Shown here in pieces: positions 46,851-59,862 of a stretch of DNA of 64,000 bases (the stretch's first letter is position 1; each line of letters begins with the position of its first letter). The notes under the pieces were generated by a model. That model was not told where the DNA came from, did no database searches, and worked only from the letters and a program-made list of their open reading frames with translations. Both the position numbers and the translations under genes were made by a program. Where the stretch lies: NCBI GenBank assembly GCA_018894105.1, contig CM032124.1, positions 4,325,501 to 4,389,500 on the forward strand. The letters are read 5' to 3'. Source of the DNA: Jacaranda mimosifolia. Taxonomy: Eukaryota; Streptophyta; Magnoliopsida; Lamiales; Bignoniaceae.

Positions 46851-47417
46851 ATAAATAAAGTTTACACTTGGGTGCTCTAATAATAAATTTCACCTTAAAT
46901 TGATACTTGGTTGGGGGTATAGGCGAACATTGTAGTTACCAAATTCAATGTCATATATGTGAAAGTTAATTTACGAACTAAAAAGTTGCTGAGAACACAG
47001 CTCCAATAGTTGTGCTTGGTGTACCAAATTTTAATTTTTTGCAGTTAAGTATGGTGTAAAGTTAAAAAATGATGAGAACATGAGTAGGATTTCTTACTAA
47101 GTAAACGAATGCTGAAATTTATTGGAAAAGAGATTATTTTATACTGCATAAAAAAAAAATATTTTTTTTTTTGTGCTTGTTAGTTGATACAAATCTGCCG
47201 ACAAGTACAGAATTTGTGGACTAGATTGCATTCAAGGTATTATTCTACTATAATTTTCAAGTTCACTCGAAAAATATAAAAACTCCTTGTAAGTTGCTAG
47301 GATTTCTTGGTCAATACAAAGTCAAGGATGATTTCTCCATTTTCAAGCTTTCTTCATCTGCCAAATCTTCTTTGACTTTTCAAGTTCATACCAAAATTAT
47401 AATTAAATTATACTTCT
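46851..47417. other. Spacer without recognised features
   Basis: AT-rich sequence between the gag fragment and the Sirevirus LTR. No coding region, inverted repeat or RNA gene was recognised. Confidence 0.5.
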
Positions 47418-48703
47418 TCTTAACCCCTTGATGATTTACATTGTTTGATTATGACAACATTATATTCTTAAAATTACGTGCTAAAAGCACGCAATCGAAT
47501 TATGAATATCTTTCCATATTATTTGCTGGAATCTGTCTATGCGCTGGAATTTAACTTTTATAATTAAAAGATCTCTTGAAGATTCTTGCCTGATTCACAT
47601 CTCTATAACTTAGGAAAGAAATTATATCTTGCTTTAATCATTGATATATCCGCAATTTGTGGTACTAATGCATGTTTGCTTAAATATTTATTTCCTTATG
47701 TGATTCCAACGGACACTTACCTAAATAAGGATATATAGCCATTGGACATGAGCATACAAATATGAAAATGCAGCACTGTTAAGTGTGAAACACTTAGTTG
47801 GGAAAAGATCTTTGTTAAGCGTTTTGAGTAGTTGTGTATTACTCTCATACACGTTTTGTGCTTAAGTGTTGCTAATTCCTTGCTTTGTGTGTATTTTGAG
47901 GATCTTGTGGTGTAGAAGGTCAAGGGGAGCTTGAATTTGTTTGACTTTGGGGAGATGAGGACAAGGCGGTTTGTGTCTCGACGGACCTAGTGGTGAAGAG
48001 GGATGGGAGTTGTACTTGCTCTCGAGGGATTTTGTGGAGAGAACAAATTGGGGCTTGGTTGTTCTAAGGACCTCTAGGTGAAGAAACCAGTAGAACAGTA
48101 CTATCTGGAATCTTCTGCAATTTTCTAGGTTTCGATCTGGAAAGAGAGTCTAGAGCATACCGTATGGAGTGGCAACAACTCGTGCATCTGTCCACAGAGG
48201 TTGTGCAAGTGAAACTAGTAGAAGTTCTCCCATACCTGTTCACAAAGCAGCTAGTTTCACAGTGCTCTAGAATATGCCTTATCATGTCTGGGATTCCGGT
48301 TTTGTTCTTTGTGAAGAACTGTGCTTCACTCTGCTAGGATATTTCTAATCCTTTTACTTTCATTCTGTCAAATTTCTATACTAACTATAAAACATTCTTA
48401 CATATTAATTGATTTAACAGGCTCAAAATCCTAGGTGAAAACTTAGGTAGAATTGTAGGCTTGTTGAACCTCTATAAATACCAGTGTTTATTTACTTCTA
48501 TTTTTTCTACTTTGTTAATCACTGGCCTGACTGGTTGTTTAATTGGTATTTACAAAATCCAATCAATAACTAAAATAATTTTCTGCGTAAGACTTAAACC
48601 ATTCTGAAAGGTTAAAAAAAATCTTTGAGTGATTAACTTCTACTATATTAAAATCCCTTAGGCCTATCTAATTCACCCCCTCTTAGACTTATAATCACTC
48701 TCA
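47418..48703 (+). repeat. Sirevirus 5' LTR
   Basis: It aligns with 58582-59843 from TTAACCCCTTGATGATTTAC to AATCACTCTCA. The first TG has decayed. The primer site begins two bases after its end. Confidence 0.82.
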
Positions 48704-48705
48704 AT

Positions 48706-48717
48706 TGGCATCGGAGC
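48706..48717 (+). other. Primer-binding site
   Basis: TGGCATCGGAGC differs at two positions from TGGTATCAGAGC, the complement of the 3' end of initiator Met-tRNA, and lies directly after the 5' LTR. Confidence 0.8.
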
Positions 48718-48780
48718 TGAGTTTCCTATATTGTGGTGTGACTACCCAAGTTAAAGATCGTATGACCAGTAATATTTTTA

Positions 48781-50440
48781 ATGTCTTTGCAGAAGGGCAA
48801 TCGCACAATCGGCCTCATGTTTGATGGTTCCAACTGTGCTATGTGGAAAAACCAGATGCAAGAATACATAATTGTCCTGAATTTTGATTTATGGGACGTG
48901 ATCAATAAAGGGCCGGCGGTTCCAACAAAATTAGTTGACGGACAGATGGTTCCAACAGAGCGATGAGAATTGACGAATGATGATAAAAGGCCATCTCAAT
49001 GAATTTGAGGGCCAAAATATTCTGTCGTGCGCTTTCACCGAAGAGGAGTACAATCAAGTCAGTACATGCTCTACATCAAAGTAAATATGGGAAATGTTGC
49101 AAGTAACCCTCGAAGGTACCAGTTAGGTTTGTAAGAGAGGATTGCTCTTCTCATCCATGAGTACGAAATGTTCCAGATAAAACTTGATGAAACCATAAGT
49201 CAGATATATACGCGTTTCATGGAAATTATAAATCCTATGTTCGCACTCGGTAGAACTAGAAATGAGGATGAGCAAGTTCGAAAAATTCTTAGATCGCTTC
49301 CCAAGGAATGGACACCAAAGCAACTACTATTTAGGAAGCTCATGATCTTAGCAGGATAACCATAGGAGATCTTATAGATCTCTTATATCCCATGAGATGA
49401 CGCTACTAAATAACGATAAAGTTTTGGAAGCAAAAGCCAAAAAGATTATTACTTTAATACCGGTCATGGTTCCGATTCAGAACTTCATGGTGAGGATCAG
49501 GTAGAGGATGAGATCATTCTAATTTTCAGAGATTAAAGCAACTAACGAACCTCAAAAGAAAATTCTGGAACAACAGATCAAAACTTAAAAGAACCAGTTC
49601 AGAAACAGAAAGTACTAGCTACCTTGCTGTTACGAATACAATGAAATCAGACACAGAAAACCAGATTGTCCCTAACTGAGGAAAAATGCAAAACAAGCCA
49701 AAGCTAATGTGATGGCAACTACATGGGACAAATTTGATAGTGAACAATTTGACAATGAAGAGAATTGTTTCATGGTAAATCAGTTAAGTACCTCTTTATG
49801 TTCTACGTATGATTCCAATGATGAAATTGACATTGATGAGAATGTGCAAAAATTGCTTAAGCTTTATGAAATACATGTCAAAATTCTTACTAATAAAAAT
49901 AAAGCTTTGAAATATAAAGTGGATTATTTGCAAGAAGAATTAGATATAGCTCATAAAGATAAATTTGAAATGCAAATGGCTAAAAATAGAGAGACTCTTG
50001 ATGTTGAATGTAAAAACAAAATGAATGATTGGCTCACTAAAGAAAATAACTCATTAAAAAAAAAAATTGAGAATATGAGCTGTGAAACCAAAGGAAAAAT
50101 GATTGTTGAAGAATGTTGTCATGATAGGGATGATCTAAGTGAATGTTCCACAAGTATTAAGCACACACATATGCCTATTCCACCTAGTAATAAAGCTAAA
50201 AAGGGCCAAAAATTTAGAAACCACATGAATCAGAAAAATACCAAACCAATTTCAACAACTTCCAGAATGAATTTTAAACTAGTTTGAAAAACTTGTTTTA
50301 CTTGTGGTAGACCTAGTCATTTCAATTATAGATGTCCGATTGAAAAACTCATTGGTGCCAAGTTTGTGTATGTAAGAAAATTATCTGTTATTAACCATGA
50401 AGGACCCAACGTAGTTTGGGGGCCTAAAACAAACTGATTT
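48781..50440 (+). pseudogene. Sirevirus gag, broken
   Basis: The start MSLQKGNR precedes LMFDGSNCAMWKNQMQEYI, a Copia gag N-terminus. DEQVRKILRSLPKEW (49265-49310) marks the UBN2 domain. A Lys/Glu-rich coiled coil follows (49800-50100). A CCHC knuckle, CFTCGRPSHFNYRC, lies near 50300-50340. Stops at 48964 and 50285 and frame changes near 49360-49700 break it. Gag would form the cytoplasmic particle. Confidence 0.78.
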
Positions 50441-52915
50441 CTTGTAGATTCATGCCAAGAAACATTCCCGGAACATAAGTGGTACTTGGATAGCAGATGT
50501 TCCAGGCATATGACGGGGGATGCGTCCATGTTCCTTAAGCTTAACAATTATTCTGCAGGAAATATTCTTTATACAGACAACACAAAAGGACGTATAATAG
50601 GTAAATATGCCATTGGTAAGCAGACTGGTACTACTATAGCTAATGTATGGCTTGTTGACTACGCGATAAAGGTTATGAGGTTAAATTCCATCTTTCTCAT
50701 TATGTTAATAAGCAAAATGGCAAACTGGTTTTTACTCCTATTAGGGATGAAAATGTTTATTGTATAGCTTTGGTGATTTAACCTATCAAAATGTGAAGTG
50801 TTTAGCTGTTTCAGATGAAAAATGCTAGAAATGGCATAGGAGATTGAGCCACTTAAACATGGAGCTTATATTTTATCTCACAAAGAAAGATCTTGTTAAA
50901 GGGGTACCAAAGTTAAATCTCTCTAAGGACAGGATATGTGATGCATGCCAAAAGGAGAAACAAATCCAAACATCCTTCAAATCAAAGAATGAGGTTACAA
51001 CTTCCAGACCACTAGAATGTTTAGATATTAACTTATTTAGGCCTATGAAAACCACTTCCCTTGGAGGTAAAAAATATGTGTTTGTCATAGTAGATGATTA
51101 TACTTGTTTTATGTAGGTTCTATTCCTTACTCATAAAAATTATGCTTTTAATTCTTTCATTCCACTCATTAAAAGGCTTCAAAATGAAAATGATTATTTC
51201 ATTAAGAAAATTCAAAGTGACCATGAAACTGAGTTTGATGAAATAAACTTTACTCGATTTTGTGAAGAACATGGTTTTATTCATGATTTCTTTGCTTCTA
51301 AGGCTCCCCAACAAAATAGGGTGGTTGAAAGGAAAAACCAAATCTTGCAAGAAGTTGCTAGAACCATGCTTAATGAATATGATCTTTCAAAATCCTTTTG
51401 GGGTGATGTCATGAATATGGCTTCTTATATTTCAAATTGTGTTTTCTTAATACCACTTTTGAGAAAAAACTCATATGGCATGGTAAAGTCCAAATTATTT
51501 CTTATTTTCGTATCTTTGATTGCAGATGTTACATTCTTAATGATAGAGACTATTTGATAAAGTTTGATTCCAAAGTTGATGAAGCTATCTTTCTTGGTTA
51601 CTTAATGCATAGTAAAGCCTATTGTGTACTTAATAAGAGGAAAAGAACAATTCAAGAATCCATGCATATTACGTTTGATAAGACTAACCCCATCTTGTGC
51701 CAAGGAAACCTTGAGTAAAGAAGTTGTAGGATTTAAGGAACTAGTCAAGATTCTAGACCCTAAGCCATCAAATCAAATCAAGAAAAATCATAATCATTTG
51801 ACAAAACAAATCCCATTGTTGTAATTGACTCCAGTGAGTCTATAGAAAAGACTGAACAAAGAACCAGAAAGTTTAAACATGCTTTAGTCACCCTACTGAC
51901 ATAATCATTAGAGATCCTCAAGCTAGAATAACCACTAGATCCAAAGCCAGACAAGTTCCACTAGATGAATCCAATTGTACTCTCATTTCAACGATTGAAC
52001 CTCAAGATGTCAAAGAGGCACTAAAAGATCCATTCTAGATTGAAACAATAAAGGAAGAACCAGCTCAATTTAAAAAGAATGAATTTTGAAAGGTAATAGA
52101 AGGACCATCAGGCCATCCACTCATTGGTATAAAGTGGATGTTCAGAAATAAGCTTAGATGAAATTAGTAAAATTACCAAGAGTAAAGCCAAATTGATAGC
52201 AAAGTGCTACAGTCAGCAAGAGGGCATTGACTATGATGAAACGTTTGCTCCAATTGCAAGGTTAGAATTCATTAGAATGCTTCTTGTTTTTGCTTCTCAT
52301 AAAAAATTTATGCTCTATCAAATTGACGTAAAAAGTGCTTTTCTAAACGAATTCCTAAAAAGAAGAAGTTTATGTTGAGCAACCTCCCAGTTTTGAAAAT
52401 CAAAATTGTTCTCATCATGTTTTTAAACTAATAAAGGCTTTATATGACTAAAACAAGCCCCTAGAGCCTGGAATGATCGATTAAGTAATTTTCTCATAAA
52501 TAATGATTTTTTTACTTGAATCTTAGATACTACACTGTTCACTAAGCACCAAGAAAATGGTTATATTACTGTTCAAATTTACGTCGATGACATCATTTTC
52601 GATGCTACACTGATCTGTTTTGTCAAGAGTTTGTCGAGAAAATGAAACAAGAATTTGAGATGAGATTAATGAGAGAGCTCAAGTTCTTCTTGGGACTTCA
52701 AGTAAATCAAACTCAAAAGGGACATTCATTTCGCAAGATAAGTATACAATGGAGCTTCTAAAGAAATTTGAAATGAGTGAATGCAACCCTGCAACCACTC
52801 CCATGAGCACAAGCACCAGACTGGAACCTGCTGAGGATGGTAAGAATGTATACGGAAAAGTCTATAGAGTTATGATTGGTAGTTTAATTTATTTAACTAC
52901 TAGTTGTCCAGATAT
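50441..52915 (+). pseudogene. Sirevirus pol, N-terminal part: protease, integrase, RT start
   Basis: Protease is marked by WYLDSRCSRHMTGD (50480-50520), with Arg where the active-site triplet normally has Gly. The pre-integrase zinc finger has WHRRLSHLN and CDACQKEKQ. Integrase has LDINLFRPM, VFVIVDDYT and QNRVVERKNQ (51310-51345). RT has EGIDYDETFAPIARLE, QIDVKSAFLN and YVDDII (near 52580), then MSTSTRLEPAEDG and the GSLIYLT segment. The frame then stops at a 3.2-kb insertion. Numerous stops and shifts are present. Confidence 0.83.
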
Positions 52916-55900
52916 TGCAACACCTGAACCTAAACAGTAAATGTGAGAAGAAAATTAAAATTTAAGTTATAAATTCTATAATTAAGATTAAAGAAATTAG
53001 ACTACCTAAAATATTTAGAGAAGATAAAATAATAAGAAAATGGGTTAGGCCTTAATTAAAGTAAATTTAAAACAATTGAGGGTTCTAGTGGGTATTATGG
53101 AACTTAGAGGACTAAAATTAATTAAAATGGGCCTGATTGCCATGATTTTGAAATTTAGAGAGGTTAATATATAACAAACAAAATTGAAGGAATTAATTTG
53201 AACTTGGGGGCTGAAATCTAAGGCGGTGAATAACTGAGGGACTCCATTGAAAGAGGTGGGAAACTTTGGGGGCCAGAGTGTAAATAAGTGGAAGATAATT
53301 TATATATAAATATATATGTATTTATACCGAAAGGCCTCTAATTTTGTTTCATTCTCAAAAGATAGCTTAGCTTTTTTCAAGCTAGAAGCCTTTACATTTT
53401 AGCTCAAAACTTGAAACCAAATAGATAGTTGTACTCTTCTCATCATGTTGAACACAACCATACCAAACAACCTCAGAAACAACTGGTAAAAGGGGAGAAA
53501 TTAGGTGGCTGATGGTGAAGGTGGCTGGAGGTCATGGGTTTCGGGTTTTGATGATCGAAACCCAAAATTGATAGGTGGGTTGTGACGGGTGTGGCATAGG
53601 GAACACGGTGGTAGATTTAATTTGAAGTTTGGTGACCGGAGGAGAGAGAATCAATGGCAAAAATGGGGTGATGCTACGGTTCGCGTTGCAATTTTTTGGC
53701 CTATTAACTGGCCAAATAGCAGCCGAAAGAAAAATTAACTTAGGGGTTAACACAGCTCGACGAGGTGCATCTTTCGACGGTGAAAGTTTCTAGCTCCGAC
53801 GATTGTGCGTGGAGCTCGACGGCGGTGCACGGTGATGAAGCTCTAGTGACAATGGACATAAACATACTTTAAGCCTAATCGGAGTACTTTCAAGCTGTAA
53901 TTTTGACCTTGACTTGGCCTAATTTGGGTAAAAGTCTTTTAATCGAATTTTGTTCAATTAATTTTCTAAATTTCAACCCAATTATGTTGTGAGATTAAGA
54001 CATCAAGTAACTAACCTAGACTAAAGATTTAACAAAGTAATTTTGAAAAATTTATGTTGAGATTTCTTTGGAACATCTGAGTTAAGGGAAATTTGGAATT
54101 TGAATTAGAAATACTCAGATGATTATCCATGAAGCTAGGTATTGATGTTGACTGAATTGCAAGTTGGTTAACTCAAGTTTAAAAGATTCAACCTTGTAAG
54201 TATTAAACTAAGGATCAGATTTAGGACTTTACCTAATAATTGACAAGTCTCTTAAAATAGAATTTGTATATAAAAATATAACCTGAGTAGATTCAATTAT
54301 GAATCAATTCGATACTTTGAAAAACAATAAGTTAAATTAGATAGCTAAGTTGATGAATTATAAGAATTAGATTTCTAAGTAAATAGGTTATTCCCGAATC
54401 GAGTAACTTAAGAATGAAATTTAGTTTAAAATTATTTACGTGAACATTTAATTTAGTGGAGTTAAGACAAGTAAAGACTAAATTAACTAAAACTAAGGAA
54501 ATAAGGATGATAGTTAAATAACTCAATGTAGGTGAATTATTCTAATATTCAAGTTAAGATTAAATAAAAATTATAAAAGGAAATGGGTATTAATTTATTG
54601 AGTAGGGCTTAGAAAGTTAATTCAATAGTATCTTAAATCCTTCTTAAACCACATTTTGGAATACTAGGTAACTAGGACAAGCTAACAAGCCCATTGGGAA
54701 AAGCTCCATCACTTGATACCATCAGGTGAGTTTATATTAGCTTTTCTTGCTGGGAACAAAACATAAATATTTGATATTATGCCTTTGTCACCTGATCTTG
54801 ATTGTGTTGAGATTCAATAATTACTGATTGTTCGTTCTATGCTATTCTTTAACTTTTATGTTGAATATGATAGTCTGTCTGGGCCGTTCTTTTTGCTTGA
54901 TACTCTTGAGCCATTATTATCCAACTTCTCAATCTTGCTCGATGTGACTTCTTATCTTATGTATATGTACTAGTAAATATATAAGTTCTTTTTTGCTGGA
55001 AATTGTTGCTCATCTACAAATTATAGACCTTCTATCTTTGTATTGCTTTTGGTAGTCTATTTTAACCTATCTTATCCTTTTATCTGTAATGCTTGAGCTA
55101 TTCATAATTGAATTTCTTACCCATTTAGCATTGTTGCATCCCTAAACCGAAAATCATATCTACACTAGTTTTGATAAAATAAACAATTTGTGAAAGTTCA
55201 CCACACATCGCCCCTTACATCGATTACGACTCCTACATGATTATGGTTTATGTTATTTTATTGAAAATCTGACGATTGTGCATGAAAATTAAAAAGTGAA
55301 TTTTGAAATATACTTCTTTATCATCGCCATGTCTATCCTAGAAAGAACTTGATGTTGATTTACTGATTACTTGTTTATCATGGCAAATCGATGTATTAAT
55401 TAAAATATTGTTGGACATGTTACATGATATACATGAATACAATTAATGCCCTTGGGGGTGGGCCCTAGGATCAGCTTTGAAAGACGATCGGGCTGAATGG
55501 ACCAATGGTGACTGATCTTTTGGCTGATACCCGTACAAGTTGTACTTATAATCCCTACTCATAGTAAGCTAGAGATAGCCATCTATTAGTGGGATCAGGC
55601 ATGTAGCTAGCCATGCCTTGTGAGTATTTAAGTATTTGAGCCAATCACTTGGAAACTTGGAGAGATAAGGATTTTCGTGTTTTCGAAAGTTAAGTGGCAA
55701 GGCAGGAGAACCACTAATAGTTTAATTGAAAAAGTGATTATTAATCTATTTCCGCTCGACTTTTCTTGGATAATTATATTCCTTCACATGCATTATACCT
55801 AGTATATTTGTGACAGTCTTGATGAATTCTTTATTGATTCTGTGTTTAATTATTATCACCCTGTATATACATATTGCCCCTTATTAATAACTCACTAAGT

Positions 55901-56187
55901 TATTCGGATTTACAATTTTTGTATTGTTTTCTTTCGTTCTTTATCCCAGATAGGAACGACTGATGAAGATAGACTAACTCAGGTGCCACATAAGGTAATG
56001 AAGGTTGTAGAAGTACTAAGTGTGATTTATGATATTTTGGTTCATAATTGAACTTCTGTTGGGCTTTACTGGTGAAGATTAAATACTTTGGATTTGATAA
56101 ATGTATTTTAAATTATCAAAAAATCTTGTGGTATAGAACAAGTAGCACCTCGAATGGGAGCAAATGCCTCCCAGTTGGGGCACTACA
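52916..56187 (+). mobile_element. Second 3.2-kb Gypsy-type solo LTR
   Basis: The unit begins TGCAACACCTGAACC and ends TTGGGGCACTACA, flanked by a perfect 5-bp duplication, GATAT (52911-52915 and 56188-56192). It has no second LTR or internal domain. Like the element at 76-3299, it has CTCACTAAG about 300 bases before its 3' end (55891), followed some 50 bases later by a CAGATAGG / CAGACAGG word. A TATA-like stretch near 53303-53325 suits the U3. The host pol frame continues on both sides. Confidence 0.87.
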
Positions 56188-56192
56188 GATAT

Positions 56193-56790
56193 TATGTTCT
56201 CAACATGCTTATATGCTAGATTTTAGTCTGACCTAAAGGAATCCCATTTAAATGTTGCTAAAAGAATACTAAGATATCTTAAGGGAACATCTAACTATGA
56301 CTTATGATATCCACATTCCAAATCTTTTAATTTCATAAGCTATTGCGATGTGGATTATGTTGGTTGTAAGACAGACAGGAAAAGTACTAGTGGTGGTTGT
56401 TAATTACTGAAAAACTGCCTAGTTTCATGGTGCAGTAAAAAGCATCATGTAGTTGCATTATCCACAACTAAGGCAAAATACATGGCCTTGGAGAATTGTT
56501 GCACCTATGTAATATGGATAAAGCGTATTTTACAAGATTTTGGTATTAATGTGCCTTATGTGCCCATTTTATGTGACAGTTCCAGTGCTATTAGCATCTC
56601 TAAAAATCTAGTCTTGCATTCATGCACAAAACATATTGAAATTAAACATCATTTTCTGCGTGATCATTTAAATAAATGAGATATATCAATTGAATTTGTT
56701 TCTACTAAAAATTGGTTTGCAGATATTTTAGCTAAGGCATTGGAAGAAAGAAAACTTATTGATATAAGGAATAAGTTAGGAATAAAATAA
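56193..56790 (+). pseudogene. Sirevirus pol, C-terminal part: RNase H
   Basis: The frame resumes with a SHLN-x-AKRILRYLKGTSNYDL-like segment (56245-56305). CDVDYVGCKTDRKSTSGG carries a catalytic Asp of RNase H. ALSTTKAKYMALENCC holds Lys where STTEAEY has the catalytic Glu. LCDSSSAISISKN and KHIEIKHHFLRDH follow. Several stops break it. Confidence 0.83.
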
Positions 56791-58310
56791 AATTTTGATT
56801 TGGCGAGATAAATAAATTATGCCAAAATTTGGTAGTTGTTCTTTTTTGAAAACCGCCCAACATTATGCTCAATTTACCTTCCCACTAACATTTTTATTTC
56901 CAAATTTTTCGGCCATTATGAAAATCAACTAATTTGAATTCCAAAAATTCATTTTTCAACTTCTCTTTTAATTATAACTAGTCATTCTTCTTCTTCACAC
57001 GTAAAAACTTTCCTTCGCAACAAAAACTCTATCTTCTCTTTTTTCTCTCAAAACCTATCAATCTTTTTCAAATTCCTGAAGCAAGGAAACTCTTATGCTG
57101 TTGAGCCTTCTTCCTTAAAGAAAAAGAAACCCTCTTCTTCATCCTTTGAACCCATTCCTCTCAAAATATTCGAAGCCTCTCTTCTGCTAAAATAGTATAA
57201 CAACTCTAGTTCGGATGATGAAAAATCCTCCTCCTCTGATAAACTAGAGTTTTTAGGTTTCGAGGAACTTGGTGTTAAGGACACCCCCATGGGTTCTCTT
57301 GAAAAACCAAGCGGTTTCAATTGAATATTATGTGTTTGGAAAAAGAATTGTGCTATCTCCATCAAAATTGAAATTTTTTACTTATTCTTCTTGATGATGT
57401 TACTAAGTATTTTAAATTTAGATACTGTTTGATGCTGATATTTCATGTGATGAAATCACCAATTTGATTTAGGGTGGTAAACAACATGCTTTATCTGGTG
57501 GGGCTGCTTTAAACATTTTAAAAATTAAATATATTCTACTTCATAAAATGCTTAGTTGTATTATTTTTTTTCCTCTCCAGTATCTAGTGGTGGTCATTCT
57601 ACTGATCTAAATTCCATGAGTCCTTATGTGATGGCTAAGGCTGTTAGCCAAGAATCGGTCAATATTGGTTTCATAATTCTGAAATACATAGTCTATTCTT
57701 TCTCCTATCAAGCCAAAAATCTTCTGTACTCCATGATTCTTAGTCATATTTTTAAGCATGATGGAGTTTTCTTACCGGATGTTTGGATTGAGAGGAAGTG
57801 TGACCATAAAATTCTAGACCTTATCAGCCTTAGAAAAATGAAGATTCAGTATACTAAGGATGATGGATGGTTTAGAGAAGTTGGAGAACCCCTAACAGTA
57901 TCAAGCTTTGTCTCCATAAATCTAAAACACCAGTGATTGTCATCTCAAATCAAAAGAGTCTAGCCCTGTTTGCACAATTCCTATTGAGACACCAAAAAAG
58001 GCTCAAGGGTAAGCTAATAGGAGACTTGAAGCTAAGATAGATGATCTTAGTCAGGCTGTTAAGACTCTTGCCGGGCATCTGGTGACTCTTGTTGATTCTA
58101 TGGATTACAAGCTTGAGTATTTTCTTCATAAATTCGGCCAAAATTGTGCTAGCATTATTTGACTGAAGGAGAATGTTATGGCTCATTTGAATGCCTCTTG
58201 GACCCCTTTTGATGATCAAGAGGGAGAAGGATGGAAATTTGAAACTATTGTTATTTTGTATGGCAGAACTTATTTCCATTTCTAGACTTTTATCTACTTG
58301 GATGATTAAT
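56791..58310 (+). pseudogene. Sirevirus post-pol region, envelope-like ORF remnant
   Basis: This stretch lies between RNase H and the polypurine tracts, where Sireviruses carry an envelope-like or unassigned gene. The best frame (57556-57936, 126 residues) has two hydrophobic stretches (57550-57590 and 57660-57700). A predicted coiled coil follows near 58020-58150 (DDLSQAVKTLAGHL) after a stop. Identity rests on position and general build only; no sequence family was recognised, and function is unknown. Confidence 0.5.
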
Positions 58311-58429
58311 AGCTTTATGGGCTTGTAAACTTATTATTATAGATGATTAGCTTTTGATGATTAGGCCTGTTATATGGATGAATTCTAGTATCTACTGGTA
58401 CTTATTGTTTCTCTGGTTTCTTGAGTGCA

Positions 58430-58581
58430 TAGACAGGGGGAGCACAAATTGCTCTTAGACTCTTAGATTGTAATCAGACAGCGAGAGCACAAGCTAGCAA
58501 AACTAGGCACATAAATAGGGGGAGCTCAGGTGATATCCTTTCTCTCTATTCAAAATTTTTCATCATCAAAAAGGGGGAGAT
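58430..58581 (+). repeat. Serial polypurine tracts before the 3' LTR
   Basis: ACAGGGGGAGCAC (near 58434), ATAGGGGGAGCTC (near 58516) and AAAAGGGGGAGATC (58569-58582) occur in succession; the last adjoins the LTR. Reiterated polypurine tracts are described for Sireviruses. They prime plus-strand DNA synthesis. Confidence 0.75.
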
Positions 58582-59843
58582 CGTTAATCCCTTGATGATT
58601 TACATTGTTTTGATTATGATAAAATTATATTCCTAAAATTACATGTTGAAAGCATGTAATCGAATTATGAATATCTTTTCATATTATTTGCTGGATTTAC
58701 TTTCCATAATTAAAAGATCTCTTGAAGATTCTATCCTAATTAACATCTCCATAACTTAGGAAAGAAATTATATTTTGTTGTAATCATTGATATATCCACA
58801 ATTTATGGTACTACTGCATGTTTACTTAAATATCTTGTTTTCGTATGTGATTCCATCGGACACTTACCTAAATAAGGATTTATAGCTGTTGGACATGAGC
58901 ATATAAATATGAAAATATGCAGCATTGTCAAGTGTGAATCACTTAGCTGGGAAAAGATCTTTGTTAAGTGTTTTAAGTTGTGTGATACTCCTATACATGT
59001 TTTGTGATTAAGTGTTGCTAATTCATTGATCTACGTGTGTTTTCGAGGACCCTATGGTGAAGAAGGTCTAGGGGAGCTTGCATTTGTTTCACCTTAGGGA
59101 GATGAGGACGAGGCGGTTTGTGTCTTGAAGGACCTAGTGGTGAAGAGGGATGAGAGCCGTACTTGTTATCGAGGAACCCCATAAAGAGAACACATCGACG
59201 CTTAGTTGCTCTAAGGACCTCTAGGTGAAGAAACCAGTAGAGCGGTACTGCCTAGAATCTTCTATAGTGTTCTGGGTTCTGATCTAGAAAGAGAGTCTAG
59301 AGCTTGTTGTATGAAGTAGCAACAACTCGTGCATCAGTCAACAAAGGTTGTGCAAGTGAAATTAGCATGAGTTCCCCCAAACTTGTTCACAAAGTAGCTA
59401 GTTTTGCAGCTCTGGATATGTCTTATCCCATCTAGGATTCCAGTTTATCTCTTTGTGAAGAGTTGGTTTCTCCCTGCTGGGGTGTTTCTAATCTTTTTAC
59501 TTTCATTCTGCCAAGTTTCTTTACTTAACTATAAAACATTCTTAATCTTAATTGATTTGACCAGTTCAAAATCCTTAGTGAAAACTTAGATAGAGGAGTA
59601 GGTTTGTCGAACCTCTACAAATACCAGTGTTCATTTACTTCAATTTTTTATTGCTTTATTAATCACTAGTCTGAATAGTTGTTTTACTAGTATTCACAAA
59701 ATCCAATCAGTAACTAGCATAGTTTTCTGCAAAAGACTTAAACTATTTTGAAAGGCCAAAAAAGTCTTTGAGTGATTAACTTCCACTCGATTAAAAGCCC
59801 TTAAGCATAATTCAAGCCCCTCTTAAGCTTATAATCACTCTTA
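58582..59843 (+). repeat. Sirevirus 3' LTR
   Basis: Diverged copy of 47418-48703, including the shared AGACCTCTAGGTGAAGAAACC-type segment near 59220. Its last CA has become TA. Confidence 0.82.
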
Positions 59844-59862
59844 CTTTCAACACACATAGTCA

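Larger units (their letters stand above)
47418..59843 (+). mobile_element. Sirevirus-type Copia retrotransposon, 12.4 kb including an insertion
   Basis: Direct LTRs (47418-48703 and 58582-59843) of about 1.27 kb bound a primer site, gag, pol, a further decayed region after RNase H, and repeated polypurine tracts before the 3' LTR. Long LTRs, a coding region beyond pol and multiple GGGGGAG tracts are hallmarks of plant Sireviruses. The LTRs have diverged and all frames are broken, so it is old. A solo LTR is inserted at 52916-56187. A clean TSD could not be identified at the outer ends. Confidence 0.85.
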
